From positions 2,976,001 through 3,040,000 of the forward strand of contig NZ_JAGIOF010000001.1 in the NCBI RefSeq assembly GCF_017876535.1: a stretch of DNA of 64,000 nt, read 5' to 3'. The position numbers and the translations under genes were made by a program. Positions 16,273 through 25,614 of this stretch are shown here, piece by piece (position 1 is the stretch's first letter; each line of letters begins with the position of its first letter). This stretch comes from Paeniglutamicibacter kerguelensis. Lineage in GTDB: Bacteria; Actinomycetota; Actinomycetes; Actinomycetales; Micrococcaceae. The notes under the pieces are model-generated. The model was not told where the DNA came from, did not search any database, and saw only the letters and a program-made list of their open reading frames with translations.

Positions 16273-17709
16273 TTAGCCGTTGATGACCTGTGGCTGGCCC
16301 AGTGCCTTGAGTCCGTCGACGCCGAACTCGACGCCGTAGCCCGAGGTCTTGGCGCCGCCGAACGGGATGCGCGGATCCACGCCGCCGTGGCTGTTGATCC
16401 ACACGGTGCCGGCCTGCAGGCGTGCGGCGACCTCGCGTGCCGCATCGCGGTCGGAGGACCACACGGAGGCACCCAATCCGACGTCCAGGGCGTTGGCCAG
16501 CTGGACTGCCTGCTCGATCGAGTCGAACTTGACGATCGGGAGGACCGGGCCGAACTGTTCCTCAACCACCAGCGGGTTGTCGGTGGCGATGTCCGCGATC
16601 AAAGTGCTCGGGTAGAAGTAACCCGGCTGGTCTTCAGACGGGTTGGCGCCGAGCAGCACGCGGGCACCGGAGTCGGTGGCCTTGCGGACCAGCGAGTCGA
16701 CGATGTCGTACTGGGCCTTGTTCTGCAGCGGGCCGAGCACATTTGCCTCGTCCAGTCCCACGCCCATCGGCATGTTCTTGGCGACCTCGGTCAAGGCCCC
16801 GCAGACTTCCTCATAGATGTCGGCGTGCACGTAGAGGCGCTTGAGTGCGGCGCAGGTCTGGCCGGTGTTGATGAACGCGCCCCAGAAAAGGCCCTCGGCG
16901 ATGGCCTTCGGGTCAGCGTCGGGCAGCACGATTCCGGCGTCGTTGCCGCCCAGTTCCAGGGTCAGGCGCTTCACGGTGTCCGCGGAGGAACGGATGATGG
17001 CCTTGCCGGTGGCCGTCGACCCGGTGAACATGACCTTGTCGATGTCCTTGTGGGTGCTCAGCAGCTGGCCCACGTCGCGGCCGCCCGCGACAACATGCAG
17101 GACACCCTCCGGCAGAACTTGGTTGATGACGTGGACCAAGGCCAGGACGCTCAGCGGCGTGTATTCGCTCGGCTTCATCACCACGGTGTTGCCCATGCGC
17201 AAGGCCGGGGCCAGCTGCCAGACACTGATCATCATCGGCCAGTTCCACGGGCCGATGGCACCGACAACGCCGAAGGGGCGGTAGTGCATCTCGGCGTAGG
17301 TGGTTCCGTCGTCCACGATGACCTCGGCCTCCAGGCCGAATGCCGCGGCAGCACGCAACCAGGCTACTGCGCCGCCGACCTCGAAGCGTGCGTTCGGGCC
17401 GTTCAGCGGCTTGCCCTGTTCGCGCGAGAGCAGGTGCGCCAGCGCCTCGGCGTTTGCCTCAATGGCATCGGCGGCCTGGTTCATCAGGGAGCGGCGTGCA
17501 TCGTGGCCCAGCGCGTCCCACTCCGGCTGCGCCGCATGGGCGGCGGCGATTGCCGCCTCGAGATCTGCAACTTCGTGTTCCGGCGCGCGGCCCACCAGCT
17601 CGCCGGTGGCCGGGTCGAGGATTTCGCGCCCCCCGATGGCGGGCTGGATTGCGGCAAGCAGTTCGTCCGCTGTGGCGTAGGTGGCAACGGTGTTGGTTTC
17701 GGTGCTCAT
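16273..17709 (-). CDS. NAD(P)-dependent aldehyde dehydrogenase
   Basis: 478 residues, the usual size. Catalytic Cys286 sits in NTGQTCAALK and the general base Glu252 in LELGGNDAG; PWNWPMMISVWQLAPAL (about 154-170) is the canonical N-terminal Rossmann region. It is the last gene of the minus-strand series starting at 27300 and follows the APC permease by 75 bases. In that setting it would oxidise an aldehyde released from an amine or alcohol after desulfation. Substrate specificity cannot be read; succinate-semialdehyde, betaine-aldehyde and aromatic-aldehyde types are all possible. Confidence 0.88.
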   Translation of the reverse strand: MSTETNTVATYATADELLAAIQPAIGGREILDPATGELVGRAPEHEVADLEAAIAAAHAAQPEWDALGHDARRSLMNQAADAIEANAEALAHLLSREQGKPLNGPNARFEVGGAVAWLRAAAAFGLEAEVIVDDGTTYAEMHYRPFGVVGAIGPWNWPMMISVWQLAPALRMGNTVVMKPSEYTPLSVLALVHVINQVLPEGVLHVVAGGRDVGQLLSTHKDIDKVMFTGSTATGKAIIRSSADTVKRLTLELGGNDAGIVLPDADPKAIAEGLFWGAFINTGQTCAALKRLYVHADIYEEVCGALTEVAKNMPMGVGLDEANVLGPLQNKAQYDIVDSLVRKATDSGARVLLGANPSEDQPGYFYPSTLIADIATDNPLVVEEQFGPVLPIVKFDSIEQAVQLANALDVGLGASVWSSDRDAAREVAARLQAGTVWINSHGGVDPRIPFGGAKTSGYGVEFGVDGLKALGQPQVING

Positions 17710-17784
17710 GGATCGTTCCCTTTTCTTGTCTCTTGGTTTGCCGGAAGTCTTGTTTGTTGAAGCGTTCGTTGAAGGGTCTTTGGC

Positions 17785-19293
17785 TCAGCGCTGCGTGGGC
17801 TCTTCGCCTTCGGAATCGGTTTCGTCGTCGGCCAGGTCACCGCCGTGTCCGACCCTTGCGTAGACGGCGGGCTGGGCGGAACGTAACTTGAAGGCCCAAA
17901 GCAGCCCCAGGATGCCGGGGACCACCACGATCGTGGGCAGCAGCCAGCCCAGGACGCTGGCGCCTTCCAAACCGATCAGCACGTCGAAGTTCGCCACGAT
18001 CGCCCCAAAGAGGACAACCAGCGCGATCCCGGCGATCAACGGCGCCACCAGGGTGGTCCACTTTCCCAGTCCGTGCGGTTCGCTCCGGAAATAGCCGATG
18101 ACCGCGAAGGAGGTCAGCGCCATGAGCATGACCAGTCCAAAGGCGCCGGTGTTGGTGAGCCAGGTGAACAGGGTGAACACGGGGAACATGACATCCTGCC
18201 CGGCCCCGGCGATGGCGAAGACCACCAGGACCGCCAGGGCCAGCACCGACTGGGTCAGCGAACCAACCACGGGAGCGTGGGTGCGCGGGTTGGTCTTGGC
18301 CATGGCCGCGGGCAGGACCCCCTCGCGGCCCAAGGAGAAGAGGTAGCGGGCCACCACGTTGTGGAAGGCGATCAGCGCGGCGAGCAGGCTGGTGATGAAG
18401 AGCAGGTTCCCGAGGGTGACGAACCACCCCGGGGTGTGGACCGCCAGGAATCCAAAGACCAGGCCCGGACCGGCCGCCGAATTTTCGATGACGGCGCTGT
18501 GTCCCTCACCCACGGCCATGGCCCAGGCGGAGAAGGCGTAGAAGACGGAGATGATGCCGATCGCAATGAGCGTGGCCCGCCGCGGGGTGTTCTTGGGGTC
18601 CTTGACCTCTTCGCCATAGATGGCGCCGGATTCGAAGCCCATGAAGGCGGCGATACTGAAGGCCAGTGCCGCCCCGACGCCTGCAGTAAAGAGGCTGGAC
18701 GGCTGGAGGGATTCGGTGGAGATCCCTTCGGGCGCGACCTTGAGTGCCAGCACGTCATAGACGATGACAACGAGGAATTCGCAAGCCACCACGATTCCCA
18801 ACACCTTGGCGGAGAGGTCGACCTTGTTCACGCCGAGAATGCCCACGATGGCCCAGCCGATCAGCGCACACACCCACCAGGGGGCCGAGAGCCCCAACGA
18901 CGTGCCGAGGAAATCGGAGAGCGCAAAGCCGAACATCCCGTAGATGCCGATCTGCATGGCGTTGTAGCTGACCAAGGCCACCCACGCGGCGCCGATGCCC
19001 GTGGGTTTGCCCAGCCCGCGGGCCACGTAAGCGTAAAACGCGCCGGCGTTCTGCACGTGCTGGCTCATGGCCGTGTATCCCACCGCAAACACCAACAGCA
19101 CTACGCCGAGCACGACGAAGGACAGCGGGATGCCGAGCACGCCGGTGACCGCGTAGTTGCTGGTCACGCCGCCGGCGACCACCGTCAGCGGCGCCGAGGC
19201 CGCGATGATCATGAACACCAGCGCGGGCACGCCGAGCGTGCGTTTGCCCAGGCTCGGTGCCTGGGCGTCCCTTGATTCGGTTGATGTTGCCAT
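17785..19293 (-). CDS. APC-superfamily amino acid/amine permease
   Basis: 502 residues with about twelve membrane helices. The first helix region reads LVFMIIAASAPLTVVAGG, a typical start of APC-family transporters, followed by NAGAFYAYVARGLG in helix 2. An acidic soluble tail closes the protein. The start has a good AGGAGG site. It lies between the formylglycine-generating enzyme (98-base gap) and the aldehyde dehydrogenase, so it probably moves an amine or amino-acid substrate or product of the same pathway. Confidence 0.85.
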   Translation of the reverse strand: MATSTESRDAQAPSLGKRTLGVPALVFMIIAASAPLTVVAGGVTSNYAVTGVLGIPLSFVVLGVVLLVFAVGYTAMSQHVQNAGAFYAYVARGLGKPTGIGAAWVALVSYNAMQIGIYGMFGFALSDFLGTSLGLSAPWWVCALIGWAIVGILGVNKVDLSAKVLGIVVACEFLVVIVYDVLALKVAPEGISTESLQPSSLFTAGVGAALAFSIAAFMGFESGAIYGEEVKDPKNTPRRATLIAIGIISVFYAFSAWAMAVGEGHSAVIENSAAGPGLVFGFLAVHTPGWFVTLGNLLFITSLLAALIAFHNVVARYLFSLGREGVLPAAMAKTNPRTHAPVVGSLTQSVLALAVLVVFAIAGAGQDVMFPVFTLFTWLTNTGAFGLVMLMALTSFAVIGYFRSEPHGLGKWTTLVAPLIAGIALVVLFGAIVANFDVLIGLEGASVLGWLLPTIVVVPGILGLLWAFKLRSAQPAVYARVGHGGDLADDETDSEGEEPTQR

Positions 19294-19391
19294 GGGGATT
19301 CCTCCTTGAAGCCTCGTTACCTACAGCGTGCGCTTCGGAGGGCACTAGAGGCTTGGCTTTGCGTGAGCGGTACTTGGCGAATCGTGCAGAG

Positions 19392-20402
19392 TTATTCGGC
19401 GTCCTCCCGTTCGGGCGGGCGGGACACGGTCCTGAACCCGCAATGGCTGCTTGAGGAATCGGGGGAATTCCGGCTTCGAGCCGACACCCGGTAGCGGTTG
19501 CAATACGATTCGTGGCACAGGAACGATCCCCCGCGCATGACCCGGCCCTCGCCGAAGGGAGGACCCTGCGGATCCAGCTCCGGGCTTCGCTTGTAGTAGC
19601 GGGGAAGGAACCAGTCGACGCACCATTCCCAGACGTTTCCCGACATCTGCCACAACCCGTACCCGTTGGGTTCGAAGGAACGTGCCGGCGCCGTTGCGCG
19701 GAAACCGTCATCCCCGGTGTCCAGCTGCGGGAAGCTGCCCTGGAAGATGTTGCACCGGTGCCGGTTTCCGGGGGTGAGCTCGTCGCCCCACGGATAGCGC
19801 GCTCCTTCCAGGCCGCCGCGGGCCGCATATTCCCACTGGGCCTCGGTGGGCAGCGCCCTGCCGGCCCACTCGCAATAGGCCAGTGCGTCGTTCCAACTGA
19901 TGTGGACCGCCGGGTGCTCTTCCTCGGCCGCGGACCCGGCACCCAGTGGCTCGCGCCAGTTGGCACCGGGAACGTTGACCCACCACTGCAGGCCTGCCAA
20001 CCGGCGGCTCCCCGCCGGCCACGTGGCCTGATCCCCCAGCTGCAAGTGAAACACGGCCGAGGAACCAAAGCGCTCGGCCTCCGTCAGGTGGCCGGTCAGC
20101 TCGGCGAACCTCGCGAACTGCCGGTTGGTGACGGCAACGGCATCCATCCCGAATTCGGCAACCGCCACCCGGTGCACGGGGGTTTCCCCGTCGGCCGGGT
20201 AGCCCTCCCCGAAGTGGTCGCCCATCAGGTAGCTGCCGGCAGGAACGCGGACCTGTTCGATCCCGTGCCGCGGCATGCCGGCCGGGGCGTTCCCCGGACC
20301 GGCTGTGCCTCCCCCGAACTGGAGCACAACTCGACCCGCTGGCTGGCCCGCGGATTGGGCCGTGGATTCCGCGTGGTTCGGCCCGGGCTGGCAGCACGAC
20401 AC
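19392..20402 (-). CDS. Formylglycine-generating enzyme (sulfatase-modifying factor)
   Basis: 336 residues. The FGE-sulfatase fold is clear: RVPAGSYLMGD at about 52, HISWNDALAYCEWAGRALPTEAQWEYAARGG at 167-197, GNVWEWCVDW near 255, and the copper-binding active-site pair Cys296 and Cys301 in GGSFLCHESYC. FGE oxidises the Cys of a sulfatase CxPxR motif to formylglycine, using oxygen and copper. It follows the sulfatase gene by 36 bases in the same transcript, so this is a dedicated maturase-substrate pair. The protein starts with MSCC, an unusual vicinal Cys pair outside the catalytic domain. Confidence 0.93.
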   Translation of the reverse strand: MSCCQPGPNHAESTAQSAGQPAGRVVLQFGGGTAGPGNAPAGMPRHGIEQVRVPAGSYLMGDHFGEGYPADGETPVHRVAVAEFGMDAVAVTNRQFARFAELTGHLTEAERFGSSAVFHLQLGDQATWPAGSRRLAGLQWWVNVPGANWREPLGAGSAAEEEHPAVHISWNDALAYCEWAGRALPTEAQWEYAARGGLEGARYPWGDELTPGNRHRCNIFQGSFPQLDTGDDGFRATAPARSFEPNGYGLWQMSGNVWEWCVDWFLPRYYKRSPELDPQGPPFGEGRVMRGGSFLCHESYCNRYRVSARSRNSPDSSSSHCGFRTVSRPPEREDAE

Positions 20403-20438
20403 GTGGTCCTCCTCTGGTTGTTGCGGTTGGGTCGGCGG

Positions 20439-22037
20439 TTAGGCGGCGGCGGTCGGCGTGGGCGCAAGGTCGCACACCCGCGCCATTTCCTCCAGCAGCG
20501 CGCTTTCCAGGACACGCTGCAGTTCGGCCACGTGCGGGTGCCCTGCGACGTTGCGCAGCTCCTGGGCGTCACTGCGGTGGTCGTACACCTCGATGCCGGG
20601 GGCCCCGAAGTACTTGGTCAACCGCCCCTCGGCGGTCACCACGCTGCGCATCCGCACCGGCGCGGGAAGCCCGTCTATGGAGAACGGCTGGTCCTCCTCG
20701 ATCAGCACGGCATCCCGAATTGCATCGGCCGAGCCGTCGATCAACGGCTGCAGGCTGCGGCCCTGGATCCCGTGGAACCGGCGCACCCCGGCCAGGTCAA
20801 GCATGGTCGGTGCCAGGTCGGCCGTCGAGACCAGGGCTTTGCTGCGCCGCGGCGCGTTGCTCTCCACCCCGGGGATGCGGATGACCAACGGCACCCGGGT
20901 CACGGATTCGTAGTGGACAAAGTGCTTGAGCATCAGCCCGTGGTCCCCGAACATGTCCCCGTGGTCGGAGGTGAACACAACGATGGTGTCCTGGCCCCTG
21001 CCCGAGTCCTCCACCGCCGACAGGATCCGGCCGATCTGCGCGTCCATGAGTTCGATCAACCCGTACTGGGCGGCGACCGCGCGGCGGTATTGGTCCTCGG
21101 AGACGGCGAAGGCCATCGTCGCATCGCTGTTCGGGGTTCCCCGGTCCCGGATCATCCTGCGGATGTGTTCGGGCGAATCGCTGTGGTCCTGCTCGAACCC
21201 GCTCGGGATCTCCATCTCGGCCGGGTCGTACAGACCCGAGTATTCCTCCGGCGGTGCAAAGGGGTGGTGCGGGTCCGGGAAGGAGACAAAGAGGAAGAAC
21301 GGGTCCTCGGACGCGGCGGCTTCCTTGATCCGTTCGGCCGCCCGCTCGCCCACGTAGGTGCTCGGGTGGACGTCGACGGGAATCGAGGTGGTGTAGACCT
21401 GGTCCCAGCCCGTCGGCGGCTTGGCGCTGGCCTCCGGCCCGCCGATGACGCGCGGGTCGACGCCGCGCTCGCGCGCCCAATGTACCCAGTGGCCGCCCGG
21501 GGCGTCGCCGTGGCCGATCACCAGGTCGACCTCCTGGTAGCCGTAGTAGTCCTGGGGCATGGGCACAAAGCCGCGGTCGTGGCGCTCCCGGTTTTCCCAT
21601 TGGTCCCATCCGGCATCCCGCCCGCGGCTGACGGCCCGGGCCGTGCGGCCGTCGATGAGCCCCGGATCGGTGTCCCGGATCTGTTCGGCCTGCTCGGGTT
21701 CGAAGTCCCACCCCATGTTCTGGTGGTGGAGCTTGCCCACGGCCGCGGTCCGGTATCCGGCCTGCGCCAGCGAGCGCACAAAGGTGGAGCTGTCCGGGTC
21801 AAGCGAGATCCCGTTGCACCGGGTGCCGTGCACCGAGGGCCAGCGCCCGGTCAGCAGGCTGGCGCGGTTCGGCATGCAGGTCGGGTTGGCGACGAAGGCG
21901 CGGTCAAAGACCGCGGCGTCCCGGGCCAGCCCGTCGAGGTTCGGTGTGCGGACCTCGGCGTTGCCGTTGAACCCCAGGTGGTCGGCGCGCAGCTGGTCCG
22001 CGATGATGAAGACGATGTTCGGCTGGCTTGCTGTCAT
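20439..22037 (-). CDS. Cys-type sulfatase (arylsulfatase/choline-sulfatase-like)
   Basis: 532 residues from the ATG at 22037; the longer open frame upstream belongs to other genes. Metal-binding residues appear in NIVFIIADQLRADH (Asp14) and VFTSDHGDMFGDHG (Asp358, His359). The modification motif is C-M-P-N-R at 54-58, so formylglycine forms at Cys54, in agreement with the FGE gene next door. No signal peptide is present, so hydrolysis is cytoplasmic and needs import of the ester, fitting the ABC transporter encoded just upstream (14-base gap). The overall pattern fits sulfatases acting on small alkyl or choline-like sulfates; phosphonate monoester hydrolases share this fold. Confidence 0.9.
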   Translation of the reverse strand: MTASQPNIVFIIADQLRADHLGFNGNAEVRTPNLDGLARDAAVFDRAFVANPTCMPNRASLLTGRWPSVHGTRCNGISLDPDSSTFVRSLAQAGYRTAAVGKLHHQNMGWDFEPEQAEQIRDTDPGLIDGRTARAVSRGRDAGWDQWENRERHDRGFVPMPQDYYGYQEVDLVIGHGDAPGGHWVHWARERGVDPRVIGGPEASAKPPTGWDQVYTTSIPVDVHPSTYVGERAAERIKEAAASEDPFFLFVSFPDPHHPFAPPEEYSGLYDPAEMEIPSGFEQDHSDSPEHIRRMIRDRGTPNSDATMAFAVSEDQYRRAVAAQYGLIELMDAQIGRILSAVEDSGRGQDTIVVFTSDHGDMFGDHGLMLKHFVHYESVTRVPLVIRIPGVESNAPRRSKALVSTADLAPTMLDLAGVRRFHGIQGRSLQPLIDGSADAIRDAVLIEEDQPFSIDGLPAPVRMRSVVTAEGRLTKYFGAPGIEVYDHRSDAQELRNVAGHPHVAELQRVLESALLEEMARVCDLAPTPTAAA

Positions 22038-22051
22038 TTCCGGGCCCCCTG

Positions 22052-22933
22052 TCACGACTGCGCCTGGCGGATTAGCGAGAGCGTGCGGGTGCGCAGTTCG
22101 GCGAACTGCGGCAGGGCGCGGGTGCCGATCTGTTCGCGCGGGCCCGGCAGGTCCACGTCGATGACGTCGAGCACCCGGGCCGGCTTGGAGCCGATGGCCA
22201 CGATCCGGTCCGAGAGGTACACGGCCTCGTCGATGTCGTGGGTGACCAGCAGGATCGTCATGCCGAAGTCGTCGCGGATCTTCAGGCACAGGTCCTCGAG
22301 CTCGAAGCGGGTCTGCGCATCGACGGAGGCGAACGGCTCGTCCATGATCAGGATCTCCGGGCGGTAGGCCAGGGCCCGGGCGATCGCCACGCGCTGCTGC
22401 ATGCCGCCGGAGAGCTGCCACGGGTACTTGTGCTCGGCACCGCTCAGCCCGACGGCCGCCAGCGCGGTGTCGCAGCGTTCCTTGAGCTCGGCGGGGTCCA
22501 GCCGCAGGTGGCGCAGCGGCAGCACCAGGTTCTTGCGCACGTTCAGCCACGGCATGAGCGAGCGCGAGTAGTCCTGGAAGACCAGGGCCATCTCCGGCGG
22601 CGGCCCGGAAATCGTCCGGCCGTCGATGCTGATGGTTCCGCCGGTGCTCGGGTGCAGGCCGGCCAGGCATTTGAGCAGGGTGGTCTTGCCGACCCCGGAC
22701 GGGCCGACGATGCACATGATCTCCCCGGCCTCGGTGGAGAACGTGAGGTCCCCGATGATGTGCGCGGCGGCCGGGCCGGAGCCGTAGCTCTTGGCCAGGG
22801 ACTGGACCGTGAGGCGCGGTACTGCTGTTGAGGTTTCCATGGGTTCCTCCGAACCTAAGCGAATCGAACGGCGGGACGTGGGGCGGGGCATGCTGTTTTC
22901 GGAAGCCGAGTTTTCGGAGACCTGGGTGCTCAT
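22052..22933 (-). CDS. ABC transporter ATP-binding protein (nitrate/sulfonate/taurine class)
   Basis: 293 residues if started at the ATG at 22933, whose ATGA overlaps the stop of the permease gene. An internal ATG at 22840 with a stronger GGAGG site would give 262 residues with a conventional N-terminus; either is possible. Walker [10 protein letters not shown], signature [15 protein letters not shown] and Walker [11 protein letters not shown] are all intact, with the H-loop in [17 protein letters not shown]. It powers the importer formed by the two permeases and the binding protein encoded upstream. Confidence 0.9.
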   Translation of the reverse strand: MSTQVSENSASENSMPRPTSRRSIRLGSEEPMETSTAVPRLTVQSLAKSYGSGPAAAHIIGDLTFSTEAGEIMCIVGPSGVGKTTLLKCLAGLHPSTGGTISIDGRTISGPPPEMALVFQDYSRSLMPWLNVRKNLVLPLRHLRLDPAELKERCDTALAAVGLSGAEHKYPWQLSGGMQQRVAIARALAYRPEILIMDEPFASVDAQTRFELEDLCLKIRDDFGMTILLVTHDIDEAVYLSDRIVAIGSKPARVLDVIDVDLPGPREQIGTRALPQFAELRTRTLSLIRQAQS

Positions 22934-23721
22934 GCGGCACGCTCCACCCGGCGGGACCCGATGTACCAACGCAGCACCCGGCCCTTGATGAGCTCGAACA
23001 CGACGTTCACCAGGAAGCCGATGACACCGAGCAGCAGGATGCCCGCCCACATGTCGGCGGACATGAAGGACTGCTGCGCCAGCAGCGTCATCGCCCCGAT
23101 GCCCTGGGAGGACCCGAGCATCTCGGAGGCGATCATGACAACGAAGCTGACCTGCAGGCTCACCTGCATCCCGGAGAAGATCTGCGGGCCGGCCGCGGGC
23201 AGGTACACGCGCACCATCCGTTCGGCCGGGGTGAGCCGGTAGACGGAGCAGACGTCCTTCAGCGAGGAGTCGATGCCGCGGATCCCGTCCATCGTGGCAA
23301 TGAGCGTGGGGAAGAACGCCGCCAAGGCGATGTTGGCCACGCGCATCTCCGGGCCGAACCCGATCAGCGTGATGACAATCGGGATCATCGCCACCGGCGG
23401 GATGCCGCGGAAGAAGTGGATGGTCGGCTCGAACATCCAGCGGATGGTCGGGATCATCGCCAGCACAAAGCCGATCACCACGCCCGCCGCGATCCCGACC
23501 AGGAACCCGGTGAACAGGTTGCCCATGCTCAGCAGCACGTCGGACTGGAAATGATCGAAGAGCCACAGGTCCGCGAAGCGTTCCGTGATCACGCCCAGCG
23601 GCGGGAAGAAGGCGTTGGTCGAGTTTTCCGAGAGCGTCCACCAGGCGGCCAACACCGCCACGGGGCTCGCGATGCCCAGGATGATGAGCATCAACTTGTT
23701 TTTCGAGACCCTGTTGTTCAC
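22930..23721 (-). CDS. ABC transporter permease (SsuC/TauC-like), second permease
   Basis: 263 residues from the GTG at 23721, which overlaps the preceding permease stop (GTGA) and has GGGAGG upstream. Six hydrophobic segments are visible, and the cytoplasmic EAA-type loop near the end of the third quarter reads [24 protein letters not shown], as in nitrate/sulfonate/bicarbonate importers. Two different permease genes mean a heterodimeric channel rather than the usual homodimer of this class. Confidence 0.88.
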   Translation of the reverse strand: MNNRVSKNKLMLIILGIASPVAVLAAWWTLSENSTNAFFPPLGVITERFADLWLFDHFQSDVLLSMGNLFTGFLVGIAAGVVIGFVLAMIPTIRWMFEPTIHFFRGIPPVAMIPIVITLIGFGPEMRVANIALAAFFPTLIATMDGIRGIDSSLKDVCSVYRLTPAERMVRVYLPAAGPQIFSGMQVSLQVSFVVMIASEMLGSSQGIGAMTLLAQQSFMSADMWAGILLLGVIGFLVNVVFELIKGRVLRWYIGSRRVERAA

Positions 23722-24554
23722 AGCGATGCCTCCCGGTGGGAAGGGTGCCAGTACAGCGCCTTGGCCTCGGCCCACGAGCTGGTCCAGTGGAAGACGAGTC
23801 CCAGCAAACCAAGCACGATGACCAGCGCGTAGAGCGTGGAGAAGTTGCCGGCTGCCTGCGCTTGGTAGATCGAACGCCCGAGGCCCGGGGCCCCGCCCAG
23901 CAGCCCGGCCACCACGGTGATGACCAGCGCAGTGGGCGCGGCCACCCGCATGGCGGTGCCGATGAACGGGCTGGCGCTGGGCAGGACGATCCGCGCCTTG
24001 ATCTCCATCGGCTTCATGCCGAAGGAGCGGGCCGTGGCCAGCGCGACGGGATCGGTGTCCTGGACGCCCGATGCCGTCTGCATGACGATGGCCAGCGAGC
24101 AGCCGAACGCGACCAGCACGAAGGCCATGGGCCAGGTGGGGCCCAGCACCATGACGGCCAGCGGCAGGATGACGATCGGCGGGATCGGCTTCAGGAACTC
24201 GAAGACCGCCAGGGCCAGGGCCTGGATGACGGCAGAGGTGCCGATCAGGATGCCGAGCAGGATCCCCAGCACGGCGCTGAAGACCAGTCCGGCCAGGGCG
24301 ATGGCGACGGTGACGGACAGCTCGGACCAGAACTCCTGGCTTCCCAGCAGCGCGGCCAGCTTGCCGGCGGTCCCGAACACCGAGGGGACCGCGTTGCCGA
24401 AGAGCTGCGCCGCGGCGACAACCTGCCACGCGGCCAGCACGATCGCGGCGCCGAGGACGCCCCACAGGGCCTGAGCCCGGCGGGAATCGCGCGCGGGAAG
24501 GACCAGCAGCCCGTTCGGCGTGCGGCTATTTGTCGCCAAGGATGAGGCTGTCAT
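23718..24554 (-). CDS. ABC transporter permease (SsuC/TauC-like), first permease
   Basis: 278 residues from the ATG at 24554, overlapping the binding-protein gene by 29 bases with GAGG upstream. Six membrane spans are visible. The EAA-type loop reads [29 protein letters not shown]. Together with the second permease it forms the membrane channel. Overlaps at both ends indicate translational coupling. Confidence 0.88.
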   Translation of the reverse strand: MTASSLATNSRTPNGLLVLPARDSRRAQALWGVLGAAIVLAAWQVVAAAQLFGNAVPSVFGTAGKLAALLGSQEFWSELSVTVAIALAGLVFSAVLGILLGILIGTSAVIQALALAVFEFLKPIPPIVILPLAVMVLGPTWPMAFVLVAFGCSLAIVMQTASGVQDTDPVALATARSFGMKPMEIKARIVLPSASPFIGTAMRVAAPTALVITVVAGLLGGAPGLGRSIYQAQAAGNFSTLYALVIVLGLLGLVFHWTSSWAEAKALYWHPSHREASL

Positions 24555-25530
24555 CGATCTTCACCTCTTTCGGCAGGAACCCGAGCTCCGCCAGACGGGT
24601 GTCGACGCGCTGGATGTCCGCAAGGCGCACCTCGGTCGGCCAGAAGGTCAGTGCCGAGTTCTTCAGGACCTCCAGCGGGGTGTCGGTCAGCTTGGCGGCG
24701 ACCTCCAGGGCCTCGTCGTGGTTCTCGTTCGCGTAGGCGTTGGCCTTGTTGATGGCGCGGGCGAAGGCCCGCAGCTGCTCGGCCTTCTTGGTTGCCGTCG
24801 ACTCCCCGGCAACATAGAGGCCGACGGCACCCTTCTCGAAGAACTCGACGCCGGGCGAGGAAACGACCTTGCCGCCGTCGGCAACGGCCTTGGAGGTGAA
24901 CGGGGCCACCAGGCCAGCGGCGTCGATGCGGCCCTGCTTCAGGGACTGCACGGCGGAGGAGAAGTCCAGGACGATCCAGTTGATCTTGGTCGGGTCCCCG
25001 CCGGCCTGCTGGACCGCCCGCGAGATGGTGACCTCAAGCTGGGCCTTGCGCGCCGGCACCGAGATGGTCTTGCCTTCCAGCTCGCCGACCGAGGCGATCG
25101 GCGAATCCTTGCCGACGATCAGCGCGGTGTCGTCGACCAGCGTCAGGTCGCTCTTGCCCATGGCCTCGTCGCTGTATCCGTCGGCCGCCGCGACGATCTT
25201 CAGCGGCACCCCCTGGGACAGCGCGTTGAACATCGGGATCGAGGGGGTGTAGGTCAAATCCAGCTGGCCGCTCTGGGCGGCTGCCACGCCGGCCGGCGGG
25301 TTGGCCACCACGGAGGTCTCGACGGTGAGGCCCTCCTCCTTGAAGTAGCCCTTGGACTTGGCCAGTTCGATGGCCGCATCGGAGGTCAGCCCGATGGTGC
25401 CGACCTTCAGGGTGGTGCTGCCGCCGGGCGTCGGGGCGGCGGCCGGATCGTTTCCGGTGCTGCAGGCAGCCATTGAGAGGGTCAGCGAGCCCACGGCCAG
25501 CAGGGCCATTGAACGTAGGGAAAGTTTCAC
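24526..25530 (-). CDS. ABC transporter substrate-binding lipoprotein (NMT1/SsuA-TauA-like)
   Basis: 334 residues with a signal peptide and lipobox ending in AAC (lipidated Cys23). The mature protein starts with LKVGTIGLTSDAAIELAKSKGYFKEEGL, the standard opening of the NMT1/THI5-like group that binds sulfonates, taurine, nitrate and thiamine precursors. It is the receptor of the adjacent importer and so defines what the operon collects, probably the sulfate ester cleaved by the neighbouring sulfatase. Confidence 0.9.
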   Translation of the reverse strand: MKLSLRSMALLAVGSLTLSMAACSTGNDPAAAPTPGGSTTLKVGTIGLTSDAAIELAKSKGYFKEEGLTVETSVVANPPAGVAAAQSGQLDLTYTPSIPMFNALSQGVPLKIVAAADGYSDEAMGKSDLTLVDDTALIVGKDSPIASVGELEGKTISVPARKAQLEVTISRAVQQAGGDPTKINWIVLDFSSAVQSLKQGRIDAAGLVAPFTSKAVADGGKVVSSPGVEFFEKGAVGLYVAGESTATKKAEQLRAFARAINKANAYANENHDEALEVAAKLTDTPLEVLKNSALTFWPTEVRLADIQRVDTRLAELGFLPKEVKIDDSLILGDK

Positions 25531-25614
25531 TTTTGCTCCTGGAGTCTTGGCGCCGCAACGGAAGCGGCGCGTGGTTTTTGGTGGGGCAGACGTTGCGGGA
25601 GAACGGTTCGCCCG

